Notes under the pieces: generated by a model
What the model saw: the letters and a program-made list of their open reading frames with translations, nothing else
Told to the model about the DNA's origin: nothing
Database searches by the model: none
Part shown: piece by piece, positions 18,709-27,842 of the stretch
How the letters are laid out: the number at the start of each line of letters is the position of its first letter
Position numbering within the stretch: the stretch's first letter is position 1
Source of the DNA: Crystallibacter permensis
GTDB taxonomy: Bacteria > Actinomycetota > Actinomycetes > Actinomycetales > Micrococcaceae
Direction: 5' to 3'
Assembly (NCBI RefSeq): GCF_025960875.1
Contig: NZ_JAODLR010000016.1
Coordinates: 46,996 to 110,995, forward strand
Length of the DNA: 64,000 nucleotides
Position numbers and translations under genes: made by a program

Positions 18709-19766
18709 GCAAGACCAGAGTGGCCGTCAACGGATACGGCGTCATCGGCAAACGCGTAGCGGACGCAGTCGCACTGCAGCCGGACATGGAACTGATCGGC
18801 ATCGCCGACATCGTCACCGACTGGCGGATCCAGTCCGCTGCGGGAAGGTTCCCGCTGTTCGCGTCCACAGACGAGGCCCGGCAAGCGATGCTTCAGGCCG
18901 GGCTTCCCGTCGCGGGCTCACTGGAGGACCTCCTGGGGCAGGTGGACGTCATTGCCGACACGACACCCAAACACGTGGCAGCAGAGAACCTGCCCCGCTA
19001 CCGGGCCGCAGGCGTGAAAGTTGTGCTGCAGGGCGGAGAATCCCACGAGACCACGGGGCACTCGTTCGTGGCCCAGGCCAACTATGAGAGCGCGCTGGGA
19101 CGGGACATGACCCGCGTGGTCTCCTGCAATACCACCAGCATTGTCCGTGTCCTTGGCGCGCTGCAGGACGCCGGGCTGCTGGCCAAGGCCCGCGGCGTTC
19201 TGATCCGCCGCGCGACCGACCCCTGGGAGTCGCACCTGGGCGGGATCATGAACACCATGGTCCCGGAATCTAAAATCCCTTCCCATCAGGGGCCTGACGC
19301 CCAGACCGTCCTGCCCGGCCTGGACCTGGTGACCATCGCGGCCAAAGGCGCCCACACCCAGACCCATAACCACTACTGGACGCTGCAGCTCACCCGCCCG
19401 GCCAGCAGGGAGGAAGTCCTCGCGGCCCTGCGCACCGCGCCGCGCATCGCGTTCATCCGGATGGCCGACGGACTCGTCGCCCTGAACTCGACCATCGAAC
19501 TGATGAAGGACCTCGGCCGGCCCCGCGGGGACATGTGGGAAGTCGCCGTCTGGGAGGACCTCGTCACGGTCCAGGGCGACGAGGCCTACCTGACCTACCA
19601 GGTCTACAACGAGGCCATCGTCGTACCCGAAACCATCGACGCCATCCGCGCCCTGACCGAAACCGCGCCCGACGCGGCGGACTCCATGAAGATCACCGAC
19701 TCAACCCTGGGCATGCGGCAGGACTTCCTCGCCGAAAACGTGTCCGCCCTGCGCGGCGACCGGTGA
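18705..19766 (+). CDS. Type II (archaeal-type) glyceraldehyde-3-phosphate dehydrogenase
   Basis: A 353-residue NAD(P)-dependent GAPDH of the type II class, usual in archaea and unrelated in detail to bacterial GapA. VAVNGYGVIGKRVADAV is the dinucleotide-binding start. The catalytic cysteine is Cys141 in SCNTTSIVR, where class members have SCNTT. The histidine motif reads PSHQGPD (His194) in place of the usual PSHHGPD. The remaining QGGESHE, MADGLVALNST and WEVAVWED segments fit the class. The start overlaps the GH65 fusion gene by 4 bp and its stop overlaps the next gene by 4 bp, indicating translational coupling. In this operon it would consume the glyceraldehyde 3-phosphate made by phosphoketolase. 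Confidence 0.9.
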   Translation: MSKTRVAVNGYGVIGKRVADAVALQPDMELIGIADIVTDWRIQSAAGRFPLFASTDEARQAMLQAGLPVAGSLEDLLGQVDVIADTTPKHVAAENLPRYRAAGVKVVLQGGESHETTGHSFVAQANYESALGRDMTRVVSCNTTSIVRVLGALQDAGLLAKARGVLIRRATDPWESHLGGIMNTMVPESKIPSHQGPDAQTVLPGLDLVTIAAKGAHTQTHNHYWTLQLTRPASREEVLAALRTAPRIAFIRMADGLVALNSTIELMKDLGRPRGDMWEVAVWEDLVTVQGDEAYLTYQVYNEAIVVPETIDAIRALTETAPDAADSMKITDSTLGMRQDFLAENVSALRGDR

Positions 19767-20032
19767 ACCATAACGAACACCCGGCCGGCCACCGGCCCGG
19801 CCCGCCGCCTCCGCAGCAGCCAGGTCCGGACAGGCGGGCCCTGTCTGTGCGCGCCGGGCTGGCCTTCCTGATTGTCATTGCCGTGATCTACCTGCTGACC
19901 AGCCACTGGCTGCACGTACTCGACGCCCTGCCCTACGTCCTCGTGGTGGGAATGCTGGGGATGCACCTGTTCGGCCACGGCGGCCACGGCGGCCACGGCA
20001 ACACTACCGGGAGGACGGACGATGCCGGATGA
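19763..20032 (+). CDS. Small His-rich membrane protein (DUF2933-like)
   Basis: An 89-residue protein with GTG start overlapping the GAPDH stop (GTGA). A proline-rich head is followed by two short hydrophobic segments (GLAFLIVIAVIYLLTSHWLH; DALPYVLVVGMLGMHLF) and a HGGHGGHGN tail. The pattern of two helices plus a His-Gly tail is that of DUF2933 proteins, which are often found beside copper ATPases and ICMT-like genes. Metal binding by the tail is inferred. It overlaps the next gene by 11 bp. Confidence 0.75.
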   Translation: MNHNEHPAGHRPGPPPPQQPGPDRRALSVRAGLAFLIVIAVIYLLTSHWLHVLDALPYVLVVGMLGMHLFGHGGHGGHGNTTGRTDDAG

Positions 20033-20702
20033 TTACGGGTACAACCTCTGGTTCCTGGTGATCCTGAACTCGGCCATCTTCATTATCTTTGCGTTCAGTT
20101 TTGTCAAACCCCGGACGAAACCGGACTGGCGGGCCTTCGGCGGGTTCTCCGCCTTCGTGATCGCCCTGTTTACCGAGATGTACGGGTTCCCGCTGACCAT
20201 CTATTTCCTGTCCGGCTGGCTGGGCAGCCGGTTCCCGGACCTGAACCTGCTGACCCACAATTCCGGTCACCTGTGGCAGGACCTGTTCGGCTGGCAGGGC
20301 GACCCGCACCTGAACCCCCTGCACCTGCTGAGCAACGTGCTCATCTTCGCCGGCTTCATCCTGCTCTACCAGGCGTGGCGGATCCTGTATGCAGCCCAGC
20401 GGGAACACCGGCTGGCGGTCACCGGCATCTACGCCCGTATGCGCCACCCCCAGTACCTGGGATTCCTGACCATCATGTTCGGCTTCCTGCTGCAGTGGCC
20501 CACCATCCTGACACTGATCATGTTTCCGATCCTCGTGGTGGTCTACCACCGGCTGGCCAAACGCGAAGAAAAGGACATGACAGCCGGATTCGGAGACGAT
20601 TACCTCGACTATGCCCGCCGGGTGCCGGCCTTCATACCGCGGCTGAGGCCGAACAAAACCAGTCCCGGACCGAACCGGCCGCACGGCCCGGACACCCGGT
20701 AG
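20022..20702 (+). CDS. Isoprenylcysteine carboxyl methyltransferase-family membrane protein
   Basis: A 226-residue integral membrane protein with about five hydrophobic helices. The C-terminal part has the ICMT/PEMT signature: TGIYARMRHPQYLG followed by a helix pair and a RLAKREEKDMTAGFGDDYLD-type segment, which forms the SAM-binding end. Bacterial members are uncharacterised in substrate and frequently sit beside DUF2933 and copper-export genes. It is the last gene of the coupled series xfp-GH65-GAPDH-DUF2933-ICMT. Confidence 0.85.
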   Translation: MPDDYGYNLWFLVILNSAIFIIFAFSFVKPRTKPDWRAFGGFSAFVIALFTEMYGFPLTIYFLSGWLGSRFPDLNLLTHNSGHLWQDLFGWQGDPHLNPLHLLSNVLIFAGFILLYQAWRILYAAQREHRLAVTGIYARMRHPQYLGFLTIMFGFLLQWPTILTLIMFPILVVVYHRLAKREEKDMTAGFGDDYLDYARRVPAFIPRLRPNKTSPGPNRPHGPDTR

Positions 20703-20923
20703 CGCCCGGTGCGGCCGCCAGCCTCCGGCAGCCACTCCGGGTTCTCGTAAATGGCTGCTGTACTTGCTGCAGGCGCTCCGGGGGGCGGAGCCACAACTGC
20801 CGCCCCCGGCCACCCCTTGGCCGGCCTTACGGGCGGCCCGCAGCGGGACGGTACCCGCCGGGTCACTGGCTCCGCTTCGCGTATCCTGATGATCCTGACC
20901 GGAGGAGGTGAGCACGAACGTTC

Positions 20924-21907
20924 ATGGAACTCTCTGACCGCCCTTCGTCCCGTCTCCCTTCCAACGGCGGCAACCACGGTGCTCCCATGCGTAACCGTGA
21001 CAAAGGCGTAGCCGCGAGCCCGGCCGGACCCGGAAACCCCTTACGGCGACCGAAGCCGTTGCGCATGCTCTGGATCACCTTTGCCTGGGGATCGTGTTTC
21101 CTGGCCATCAATATAGGACTGGAGGACGCGCCGGTCCTGTGGTTCGCCGCATTGCGGGCACTCCTCGCCGGCGGAGCCCTCCTCGCGGTGGCGGGGCTGC
21201 GGCGCGCGCCGTTGCCGCGTGGACGGCGGACCTGGCTCCTGATAACGGTGCTGGGCGTTGTCAACGTGTCGGTGGCCTTCGGCGCCATGTTCGGCGGCCT
21301 GGTCGGGCTCTCAACGGGGGCCGCTTCGGTCCTGGCCAATGCCCAGCCGTTGCTCATCGTGCTTCCGGCCTGGTGGATCTACAAAGAAAGGATCTCGCCA
21401 AGGACTCTGGCCGCGGTCGGTGTTGGCTTTGCGGGACTGCTGGCTGTGGCCGCACCCGGTGGCGCGGGCACCGGGGCATGGCTATCGCTGACCTCGGCTC
21501 TGGCAATCACCGCCGGAACACTTATTTCACGGCAGCTGAAGTCCAACGTCCTGCCTGTGATCGGATGGCATTTCGTGATCGGTGGTCTGGTACTGGCGCT
21601 GGCAGCCTGGCTGACCGAGGGCGCCCCGGCCATTAATTGGAGTGCACGGTTCGTCGCCATTCTCCTGTATGTGTCCCTCGTGGGGACCGCCGCGGCATTC
21701 CTCGCCTGGTTTACCGAGGTCCAGCACTGCCGCCTGGACACTCTTTCGGCGTGGACCTTCCTGGTGCCGGTATTCGGCATCCTGCTGTCGATACTCATCC
21801 TGGGAGAACCCCAGACCTTCTGGAGCATGGCCGGCATGGGCCTGGTTGTGCTGTCCATGGTCTTCCTGACAGCGCCGGGGAAACGCAGCGTCCAAGCGCC
21901 CCAATGA
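20924..21907 (+). CDS. EamA/DMT-family transporter
   Basis: A 327-residue drug/metabolite transporter-superfamily protein with ten predicted helices arranged as two EamA repeats. The first starts near ITFAWGSCFLAINIGLEDAP, and the second contains SLVGTAAAFLAWF and ends with FGILLSILILGEPQTFWSMA. Substrate is unknown; relatives export amino acids or metabolites. A GGAGGAGG lies about 15 bp upstream of ATG 20924. An internal ATG at 20987 would give a shorter head and is also possible. It is separated from the ICMT gene by 221 bp with no obvious terminator. Confidence 0.85.
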   Translation: MELSDRPSSRLPSNGGNHGAPMRNRDKGVAASPAGPGNPLRRPKPLRMLWITFAWGSCFLAINIGLEDAPVLWFAALRALLAGGALLAVAGLRRAPLPRGRRTWLLITVLGVVNVSVAFGAMFGGLVGLSTGAASVLANAQPLLIVLPAWWIYKERISPRTLAAVGVGFAGLLAVAAPGGAGTGAWLSLTSALAITAGTLISRQLKSNVLPVIGWHFVIGGLVLALAAWLTEGAPAINWSARFVAILLYVSLVGTAAAFLAWFTEVQHCRLDTLSAWTFLVPVFGILLSILILGEPQTFWSMAGMGLVVLSMVFLTAPGKRSVQAPQ

Positions 21908-22032
21908 CTCCCGGACCCGTAGGCGGCACAACATCCACTGGCCCGGGTGCCCTGCGCCTTGGTAGGCTCCACCTGTCAGCGAAATGCTTAGTTTCCGGAA
22001 CGCTTGACACGTGGCAACTTCGAGGAGGCACA

Positions 22033-23085
22033 GTGAAGGCACTTGTTTACGGCGGCCCGGGACAGAAATCCTGGCAGGACGTACCTGACCCAAGAATCGT
22101 CAACCCCACCGACGCCATCGTGCGGATCGACACGACGACCATCTGCGGTACCGACCTGCACATCCTCAAAGGCGATGTCCCCGCCGTCCAGCCCGGACGG
22201 ATCCTCGGCCATGAAGGAGTCGGCACCATCACGGACGTCGGCGCATCCGTCGGCAATCTCACGGTCGGCGACCGGGTCATCATCTCCTGCATCAAATCGT
22301 GCGGGCACTGCGCCAACTGCCGCACAGGGCTGTACTCGCACTGCCTGGGGGATGAAGGACAGTCCGGCATCGGCTGGATTTTCGGCCACCTCATCGACGG
22401 CACCCAGGCCGAATATGTCCGCGTCCCGTATGCGGACAACTCATTGCACCGGCTCCCCGAAGGGGTCAGCGACGAGCAGGCCGTCATGCTCTCGGACATC
22501 CTGCCCACAGGTTTTGAAATCGGCGTCCAGTACGGCCGGGTCAAGCCCGGCGACACGGTCGCGGTGATCGGCGCCGGCCCGGTAGGACTGGCAGCAATCG
22601 CCACGGCAGGACTTTACGGGGCAGCGGCCATCATCGCCATCGACCTCGATAAGAACCGGCTGGAGCAGGCCAGAACCTTCGGCGCCACCGAAACGGTCAT
22701 CTCCGGCTCCGGCTGGAAAGAACAGGTCCTGGCTTTGACAGATGGCCAGGGCGTGGATGTTGCCATTGAGGCCGTGGGCATCCCCCAGACGTTCGAGATG
22801 GCCACCCGGATCGTCCGCCCCGGAGGCAACGTCGCCAACGTCGGCGTACACGGAAAGCCCGTCGAACTGCACCTCGAGGAACTGTGGATCCAGAACATCA
22901 ACATCAGCACGGGGCTCGTCAACGCCAACACCACGCCCATGCTTCTGAAGCTGGTGGCCCAGCAGAAGCTCCCCGCGGAGAAATTTGCGACCCACCGGTT
23001 CGCCCTGGACAACATCCTGGACGCCTACGACACCTTCTCCCGGGCATCTGAAACCAACGCTTTGAAAGTTGTCATCACGCGTTAG
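22033..23085 (+). CDS. Zinc-dependent alcohol dehydrogenase (MDR superfamily)
   Basis: A 350-residue medium-chain dehydrogenase from GTG 22033 with AGGAGG just upstream. Catalytic zinc ligands are in TICGTDLHIL and GHEGVG (Cys and His-Glu). The structural zinc lobe is CIKSCGHCANCRTGLYSHC. The Rossmann motif is VIGAGPVGLAAIATAG, and IDLDKNRLEQA marks the nucleotide-binding acidic residue, favouring NAD. Similar actinobacterial enzymes are annotated as alcohol or butanediol/threonine-type dehydrogenases. The alcohol is unknown. It may recycle NADH from the neighbouring sugar genes by reducing acetaldehyde or a similar carbonyl (inference). Confidence 0.9.
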   Translation: MKALVYGGPGQKSWQDVPDPRIVNPTDAIVRIDTTTICGTDLHILKGDVPAVQPGRILGHEGVGTITDVGASVGNLTVGDRVIISCIKSCGHCANCRTGLYSHCLGDEGQSGIGWIFGHLIDGTQAEYVRVPYADNSLHRLPEGVSDEQAVMLSDILPTGFEIGVQYGRVKPGDTVAVIGAGPVGLAAIATAGLYGAAAIIAIDLDKNRLEQARTFGATETVISGSGWKEQVLALTDGQGVDVAIEAVGIPQTFEMATRIVRPGGNVANVGVHGKPVELHLEELWIQNINISTGLVNANTTPMLLKLVAQQKLPAEKFATHRFALDNILDAYDTFSRASETNALKVVITR

Positions 23086-23269
23086 CCGGCTTCACCTGGA
23101 GAGCCCGAAGCAACCCGACCGCAGGCACTGCAACGGAACAAGCGGCCTGGAAGGTGTAAGCGACGCCTCCTCGTACCGCCTCTGCCCGGGCACGTACTGT
23201 GACGGGAGATTGGAACCTCAACTGCCATGAATCTGCGCCTGCCGAGTTATCAGCAGAACCCTGAGCATC

Positions 23270-25486
23270 GTGCCGGATCCATGCTGTGACGCCGGGTCGA
23301 TGACCACAAGCGGCGCCGCGCTGCCCTCAGCAAACGGTCCCGGCGCAGACAACGTGGGCAGTGGCACCGCCGAACCCCACGGTGCTGTCCCGGATGATCA
23401 GCCAGGCAGTGCGTCGATGACGGAGTGCGCCCCCTGCGTGGCCCGGCCGCTGCCGCTGCCCCAACGCGTGGAGTCGGTCCGGGCGGCCATTGCGGCAGAG
23501 CCGGAGCCGCTGGTCACACTGACGCACCTGCTGCAGCTGTGCCGTGACGAGCACCCGGTGCTGCAGGAACGGATACAGGATCCCGCCTGCCGAGCCCGGG
23601 CAGCACGGATCGCAGCCGGCGTGATGCCGCTGCTGCCCGCCCAGGCGCCGGTGGCCGTGTTCGGCCCGCAGGCCCGCGGTGCCCTTGCGGCAGCACTGGC
23701 CCCGGATCCGGACCTGCCGGCTGTAGTGGTGGCGCGCGCCCTGGCCGAACTGCTCGACGAACACTATTTCCGCAGCTTCATCGAGTCCTTTCGCCGCCGC
23801 AGCCCCTACCAGCCGGGGGTGGGCGATCCTATCCCGCTGGACAGTCCCGATCTACGGCAGGTCACCACGCTTCCGCCGACGTCCCCGCCGTGGCGGCTGG
23901 CCAACCGCCTGGACGAGACCCGCCACGTCCGGCTGGCCGGCGAGTGGGTCATGCAGTTCCAGGTCGTCTTCGACTACGGTCTGGCCGGCGCACTCAGCGG
24001 CCTCATCGGTCCGGACACCATCGTGGCAACCTGCCATCCGAACCAGACGTTAGCCGAGTTCCGGTTCCCTGCCGACACCCGGGGCCGTACCTTCCCGGTC
24101 CGCCCCGCGGACGAACAACGCCAGCACCGGGAAATTGACCGGTTGATCGGCGCCGCCGTTGCCGCCGGCGCGAGCATCGTCGTGCTTCCCGAACTGTGCG
24201 TCACCGAGCCGCTGGCCGCCCGGCTGCAGGGCTTGACCTGCCGCCCCGACGGGCCGCGGATGCTGGTCGCCGGCAGTTACCATCACGACGACGAACACGA
24301 TGGGCCGCCGCGGCGGCGCAACACCGCCGTCGCCTATCTGCGCGGCTGCCCGTCCCCGCTGACCCAGGACAAGCATTCCCCTGCCGACCGTCCGGTCAAC
24401 GAAGACATCCAGCCGCAGGGCTGGCCGCAGGTACGCGTCCATGTCAGCGACGACGGATGGCACCTGGTACTGGCGATCTGCCGGGACCTGCTCAACCCGC
24501 ATGCCGTGCATGCCCTGACCGAGGCCGGCGCCAACCTCCTGCTGGTACCGGCGATGAGCGAGACCATGACCGCCTTCGGCGGCCCGGTGGCGAACCTTGT
24601 CGGAGCGGGCCAAGCCTTCGTGGCGGTGGCCAACAACCCCGCCGATTTCTCCGGCCCGGCCGAGCCGGCCGCCCGCCGGCCCGCCCGGGCACTGTTCGGC
24701 CACCCCGGCTTCGGGCAGCTGACCCGGCTCGTGCAGCCGCCCGGTGCCGAGCCGGGCGTGGCGCTGCTGCACGTGCAGACCGGACAGCTGCAATGGCTGG
24801 ACACCGGTACCGCGCGGCCTGACCCGGGCCGCGCCGGAACCGCGATGCTGCCGGTGTGGGCCGGCCGGCTGGCCCGGCTGACCGGGCCGGCCCGCTTCGG
24901 ACCGGACCGGTGGCAGTCAACGCAGGTCACCCTGCGGGCCGCGGCGGCGCTGGTACTGCTCACCGACGACAGCCGGCACGGCCCGGCGGTACTGCTCACC
25001 GAACGCGCACCCGACCTGGCCCACTACCCCGGGCAGCTGGTCTTTCCCGGCGGCGGCGCCGAAGCCGGCGACGACGGGCCGGCCGCCACAGCGCTGCGCG
25101 AGGCCGCCGAGGAAACCGGACTGGACCCGGGCAGCGTGCGGATTCTCGGCGCCCTGCCCCCGCTGGCGCTTCCCGACAGCGGCTTCCTGCTCACCCCGGT
25201 ACTCGCCTGGTCGGCAGGTCCCGTCTTCACCGGCACGACCAACCTGGCCGAAGTCAGCACACTCACCACCATTCCCTTGCGCCGGCGCGCATGCGCAGAT
25301 CCTGGGGAACGGGCCCTGGCTGCGGACCAGGGAACACCGGTTGGTTCCCGGCCTGCCCCGCTTGGAGCCGTCACCGGAACCATCCTCGACCTGCTCAGAG
25401 GCATGCTCGACCTGGGCGGGACACCGGACGCTGCGACGGCCGGGGCCGGTCCCGGACCGGGACCGGGACAGTCCTACCACCACTGA
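23270..25486 (+). CDS. Nitrilase-superfamily hydrolase fused to a Nudix (CoA pyrophosphatase-like) domain
   Basis: A 738-residue fusion. After a helical head (about 60-260), a carbon-nitrogen hydrolase domain shows the E-K-C triad: VVLPELCVTEP (Glu), TQDKHSP (Lys) and LAICRDLLNP (Cys). From about residue 545 a Nudix domain follows, with FPGGGAEAGDDGPAATALRE then AAEETGLD and a NudL-like NLAEVSTLTTIPL segment. The nitrilase part would cleave an amide and the Nudix part a pyrophosphate bond such as in CoA or NAD derivatives. The combined substrate is unknown. Start is uncertain: GTG 23270 or ATG 23300, neither with a strong ribosome-binding site. The C-terminus is low-complexity (GPGPGPGQ). Confidence 0.8.
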   Translation: MPDPCCDAGSMTTSGAALPSANGPGADNVGSGTAEPHGAVPDDQPGSASMTECAPCVARPLPLPQRVESVRAAIAAEPEPLVTLTHLLQLCRDEHPVLQERIQDPACRARAARIAAGVMPLLPAQAPVAVFGPQARGALAAALAPDPDLPAVVVARALAELLDEHYFRSFIESFRRRSPYQPGVGDPIPLDSPDLRQVTTLPPTSPPWRLANRLDETRHVRLAGEWVMQFQVVFDYGLAGALSGLIGPDTIVATCHPNQTLAEFRFPADTRGRTFPVRPADEQRQHREIDRLIGAAVAAGASIVVLPELCVTEPLAARLQGLTCRPDGPRMLVAGSYHHDDEHDGPPRRRNTAVAYLRGCPSPLTQDKHSPADRPVNEDIQPQGWPQVRVHVSDDGWHLVLAICRDLLNPHAVHALTEAGANLLLVPAMSETMTAFGGPVANLVGAGQAFVAVANNPADFSGPAEPAARRPARALFGHPGFGQLTRLVQPPGAEPGVALLHVQTGQLQWLDTGTARPDPGRAGTAMLPVWAGRLARLTGPARFGPDRWQSTQVTLRAAAALVLLTDDSRHGPAVLLTERAPDLAHYPGQLVFPGGGAEAGDDGPAATALREAAEETGLDPGSVRILGALPPLALPDSGFLLTPVLAWSAGPVFTGTTNLAEVSTLTTIPLRRRACADPGERALAADQGTPVGSRPAPLGAVTGTILDLLRGMLDLGGTPDAATAGAGPGPGPGQSYHH

Positions 25487-25525
25487 CCCTCCGATCCTGG
25501 AAGCAGTCACAGTGACGGTGGCGGG

Positions 25526-27184
25526 TCAGCGCTTCTTCCGGCGCGCGGTCCAGGCCAGGTAGGAACCCAACGTAGCGCCCCCGCCGAGTCCTGCTCCCAT
25601 GAGCGGCCGCGCCCACCGGCGAAACTCTTCCTTGTCGGCAACAACCAGTTCGCCTACACCCCTGATGAATGCGGCGGCGATCAGCCCTGCCACCAGGCGG
25701 TTGCCGATGCGCTCGGCCCGCTCCATGAGAGGCTCGAGTTCGGCCGCACGCAGATGCAGTTCGAAGCCGTCGGTATCCATGAGGTCCAGGATCCGGCGAA
25801 GCTTTCCGGGCAGCTCGACGCCCAGTTCCGCGGCATCCAGCCCTGCCTGTCCAAACCGCCTGGCATAGGCGGATAGTGAGATGCTGTGCAGTGCCAGCCG
25901 CTGCGCGTAGGGGCTGAGCGTCTCGGTGAGGTTGAATGCCGGATCCAGCCGGACCCCCATGCCTTCTGCCATGAGAACCATCTTCAGGATCAGCGCGACA
26001 TCACGGGGCAGCTGCAGGTGGTGCTCGCGCAACAGCGCGAGCAGCCGGCCGATCAGCGGCGCGATGTCAATCTCGGCCAGCTGGCGGTCCTGATAAAGGG
26101 CCATGACCGCGGTGAGATCTGCGCGCAGCCGTGCACGGTCCACGAGCCGTTTCGCAACGGACAGGTCCAGCAAGGCCGAGCCGGCCCGCTCCGGGTCGCC
26201 TCGGGCCAGTGCGACCAGCAGGACGGCGAGCTGCCCCCGCAGCTTCTGGTCCACCTCACCGACCATGCCGAAGTCGATCAGCCCGATGCGGCCGCCCGTT
26301 TCGATGAAAAGATTTCCCGGATGCGGGTCGGCGTGGAAGAAGCCGTCCTCGAAGATCATCTGCGCGATGACGCCGACCGCGCGGTTGGCCAGCGCGCGGC
26401 GGTCGATCTCGGCCCGGTCCAGGCCTTCGAGGTCATCGACCTTGACCCCGCTGATCCGCTCCAAGGTCAGCACCCGGGAGGTGGTGGTATCCCAAAAAAC
26501 CCGCGGGATGTGTACGCCCGGATTCCCGGCGAAATTCCCGGCGAACCGTTCCGCGTTACGCCCTTCCTGCAGATAGTCGAGTTCGGCGCGCAGGGTCCGG
26601 GCAAATTCCTCGGCCAAACCGGCTAGGTTGTAGTCGGCGGCTGCCTCCCACCGGCGGGCCGCCTGGGCGGCCAGATTCTGCAGGATCTCCAGATCCTCCT
26701 GGACGCGTGCAACAACGCCGGGGCGGCGGACCTTGACGACGACGCGGGTTCCGTCGGCGAGCAGGGCAGCGTGTGCCTGTCCGATCGAGGCACTGGCCAG
26801 CGGCTCGCTCTCGAACTCGGCGAAGAGTTCCTCCGGGCCGGCGCCGAGTTCCTGCTGTATCAGCCGCCGCACCGTCTCGCCGGGCACGGGTGGTGTCCCG
26901 TCCTGGAGCTTGGCCAGCTCCTGCAGATACTCCGGCGGCAGCAGATCCGAACGCGTGGAGAGCAGCTGGCCGAGCTTAATGAACGTTGGGCCGAGCTGTT
27001 CAAGGGCCAGCCGAAGGTGTTCCGGATTCGTGTAGGGCAGATCGCGGGACTCATGGCCCAGCACCCCGTGGTGGAACGGGACCCACCGCCCGAGCCCGGT
27101 GATGCCGGCGAGGAAGCCCAGTCCATGCCGGGCCAGGACCTCGGCAATCTCCCGGTACCGCCCGGCGTGACTGCTGACGACCAC
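25526..27184 (-). CDS. ABC1/AarF/UbiB-family atypical protein kinase-like
   Basis: A 552-residue ABC1 (UbiB/ADCK) family protein. Its KxGQ signature is LGPTFIKLGQLLSTRSDLLP, and the Ala-rich loop replacing the kinase glycine loop is SASIGQAHAA. VVKVRRPG carries the ATP-binding Lys. The catalytic and metal motifs are HADPHPGNLF and LIDFGMVGEV. A C-terminal hydrophobic stretch precedes a RKKR end. Family members support quinone or lipid metabolism in the membrane; the client here is unknown. It starts with GTG after AAGGAG and is divergent from the small membrane protein at 27348. Confidence 0.9.
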   Translation of the reverse strand: MVVSSHAGRYREIAEVLARHGLGFLAGITGLGRWVPFHHGVLGHESRDLPYTNPEHLRLALEQLGPTFIKLGQLLSTRSDLLPPEYLQELAKLQDGTPPVPGETVRRLIQQELGAGPEELFAEFESEPLASASIGQAHAALLADGTRVVVKVRRPGVVARVQEDLEILQNLAAQAARRWEAAADYNLAGLAEEFARTLRAELDYLQEGRNAERFAGNFAGNPGVHIPRVFWDTTTSRVLTLERISGVKVDDLEGLDRAEIDRRALANRAVGVIAQMIFEDGFFHADPHPGNLFIETGGRIGLIDFGMVGEVDQKLRGQLAVLLVALARGDPERAGSALLDLSVAKRLVDRARLRADLTAVMALYQDRQLAEIDIAPLIGRLLALLREHHLQLPRDVALILKMVLMAEGMGVRLDPAFNLTETLSPYAQRLALHSISLSAYARRFGQAGLDAAELGVELPGKLRRILDLMDTDGFELHLRAAELEPLMERAERIGNRLVAGLIAAAFIRGVGELVVADKEEFRRWARPLMGAGLGGGATLGSYLAWTARRKKR

Positions 27185-27347
27185 AGGTGCTCCTTGCTGG
27201 ATGGGCGGGGACCGGCAGGGCGGATCGCCGGGAGACGGCCGGAATAACGTCGGTCCCCGAGTAGTTAACGTGTCCGGAGAGCACTGCTACGCCTTGTAGA
27301 ATAGTACCGGTAAACATCCAGCCCCACAGGACGGAAAGAACGGGTCC

Positions 27348-27842
27348 ATGATCAGCACGATAACGGGGCGGACCGCCAGATCCTCGTCCGCCATGTTGCT
27401 GACCGTTCTGGGGCTGGCCGCAGTGATCATGGGGATCCTGGGAATGCACGTTATGCCCGGGGCGCATGGATCCCTCGTCCCGGGCGCCACGACGGCTCAC
27501 GTCACCGCTGCAACGCAGCCGCTAAGCGGGACGGACACACTTCCCTCCGCCGCAGCGCAGAGTCCCGCGGCAATTGCCGTCCCGCACGTTGAGGACGCGG
27601 CAGTTGGCGCCACTGAAACGGCCTTCCCGGCGATATTCCTCGACGAAGGCGGCAACGAGCCAGCCATGGCCGCGATCTGCCTTCTGGCCCTGGCCTTGTT
27701 GGGCATGGCCATCCTCTTGGTGCTGTCCACGCTCGGGCGGCTGGCTGTAACGCACCCGGCCGCCGTCCTGCCGGGGCCTCATGGCAATTTTCCCTTGATA
27801 CGGCCGCCTTCTTTGGTCCAGCTGTCCATCAGCCGTACATAA
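27348..27842 (+). CDS. Small membrane protein with RPPSLVQLSISRT tail, member 2 (DUF6153-like)
   Basis: A 164-residue protein with a first helix containing GLAAVIMGILGMHVMPGAHG, a variable Ala/Thr-rich middle, a second helix (AAICLLALALLGMAILLVLS) and the tail RPPSLVQLSISRT. Member 4 at 43896 has the same GLAAVITGILGMHIL head and an identical tail. This copy has only one Cys, inside the second helix. It directly precedes a multicopper oxidase gene, as does member 5 at 51067. Its role is unknown; conserved pairing with the oxidase suggests a partner or copper-delivery function (inference). Confidence 0.75.
   Translation: MISTITGRTARSSSAMLLTVLGLAAVIMGILGMHVMPGAHGSLVPGATTAHVTAATQPLSGTDTLPSAAAQSPAAIAVPHVEDAAVGATETAFPAIFLDEGGNEPAMAAICLLALALLGMAILLVLSTLGRLAVTHPAAVLPGPHGNFPLIRPPSLVQLSISRT

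Noticed and set aside
19975..20000. GGCCACGGC direct repeats
   Set aside because: They encode the HGGHGGHG tail of the DUF2933-like protein.
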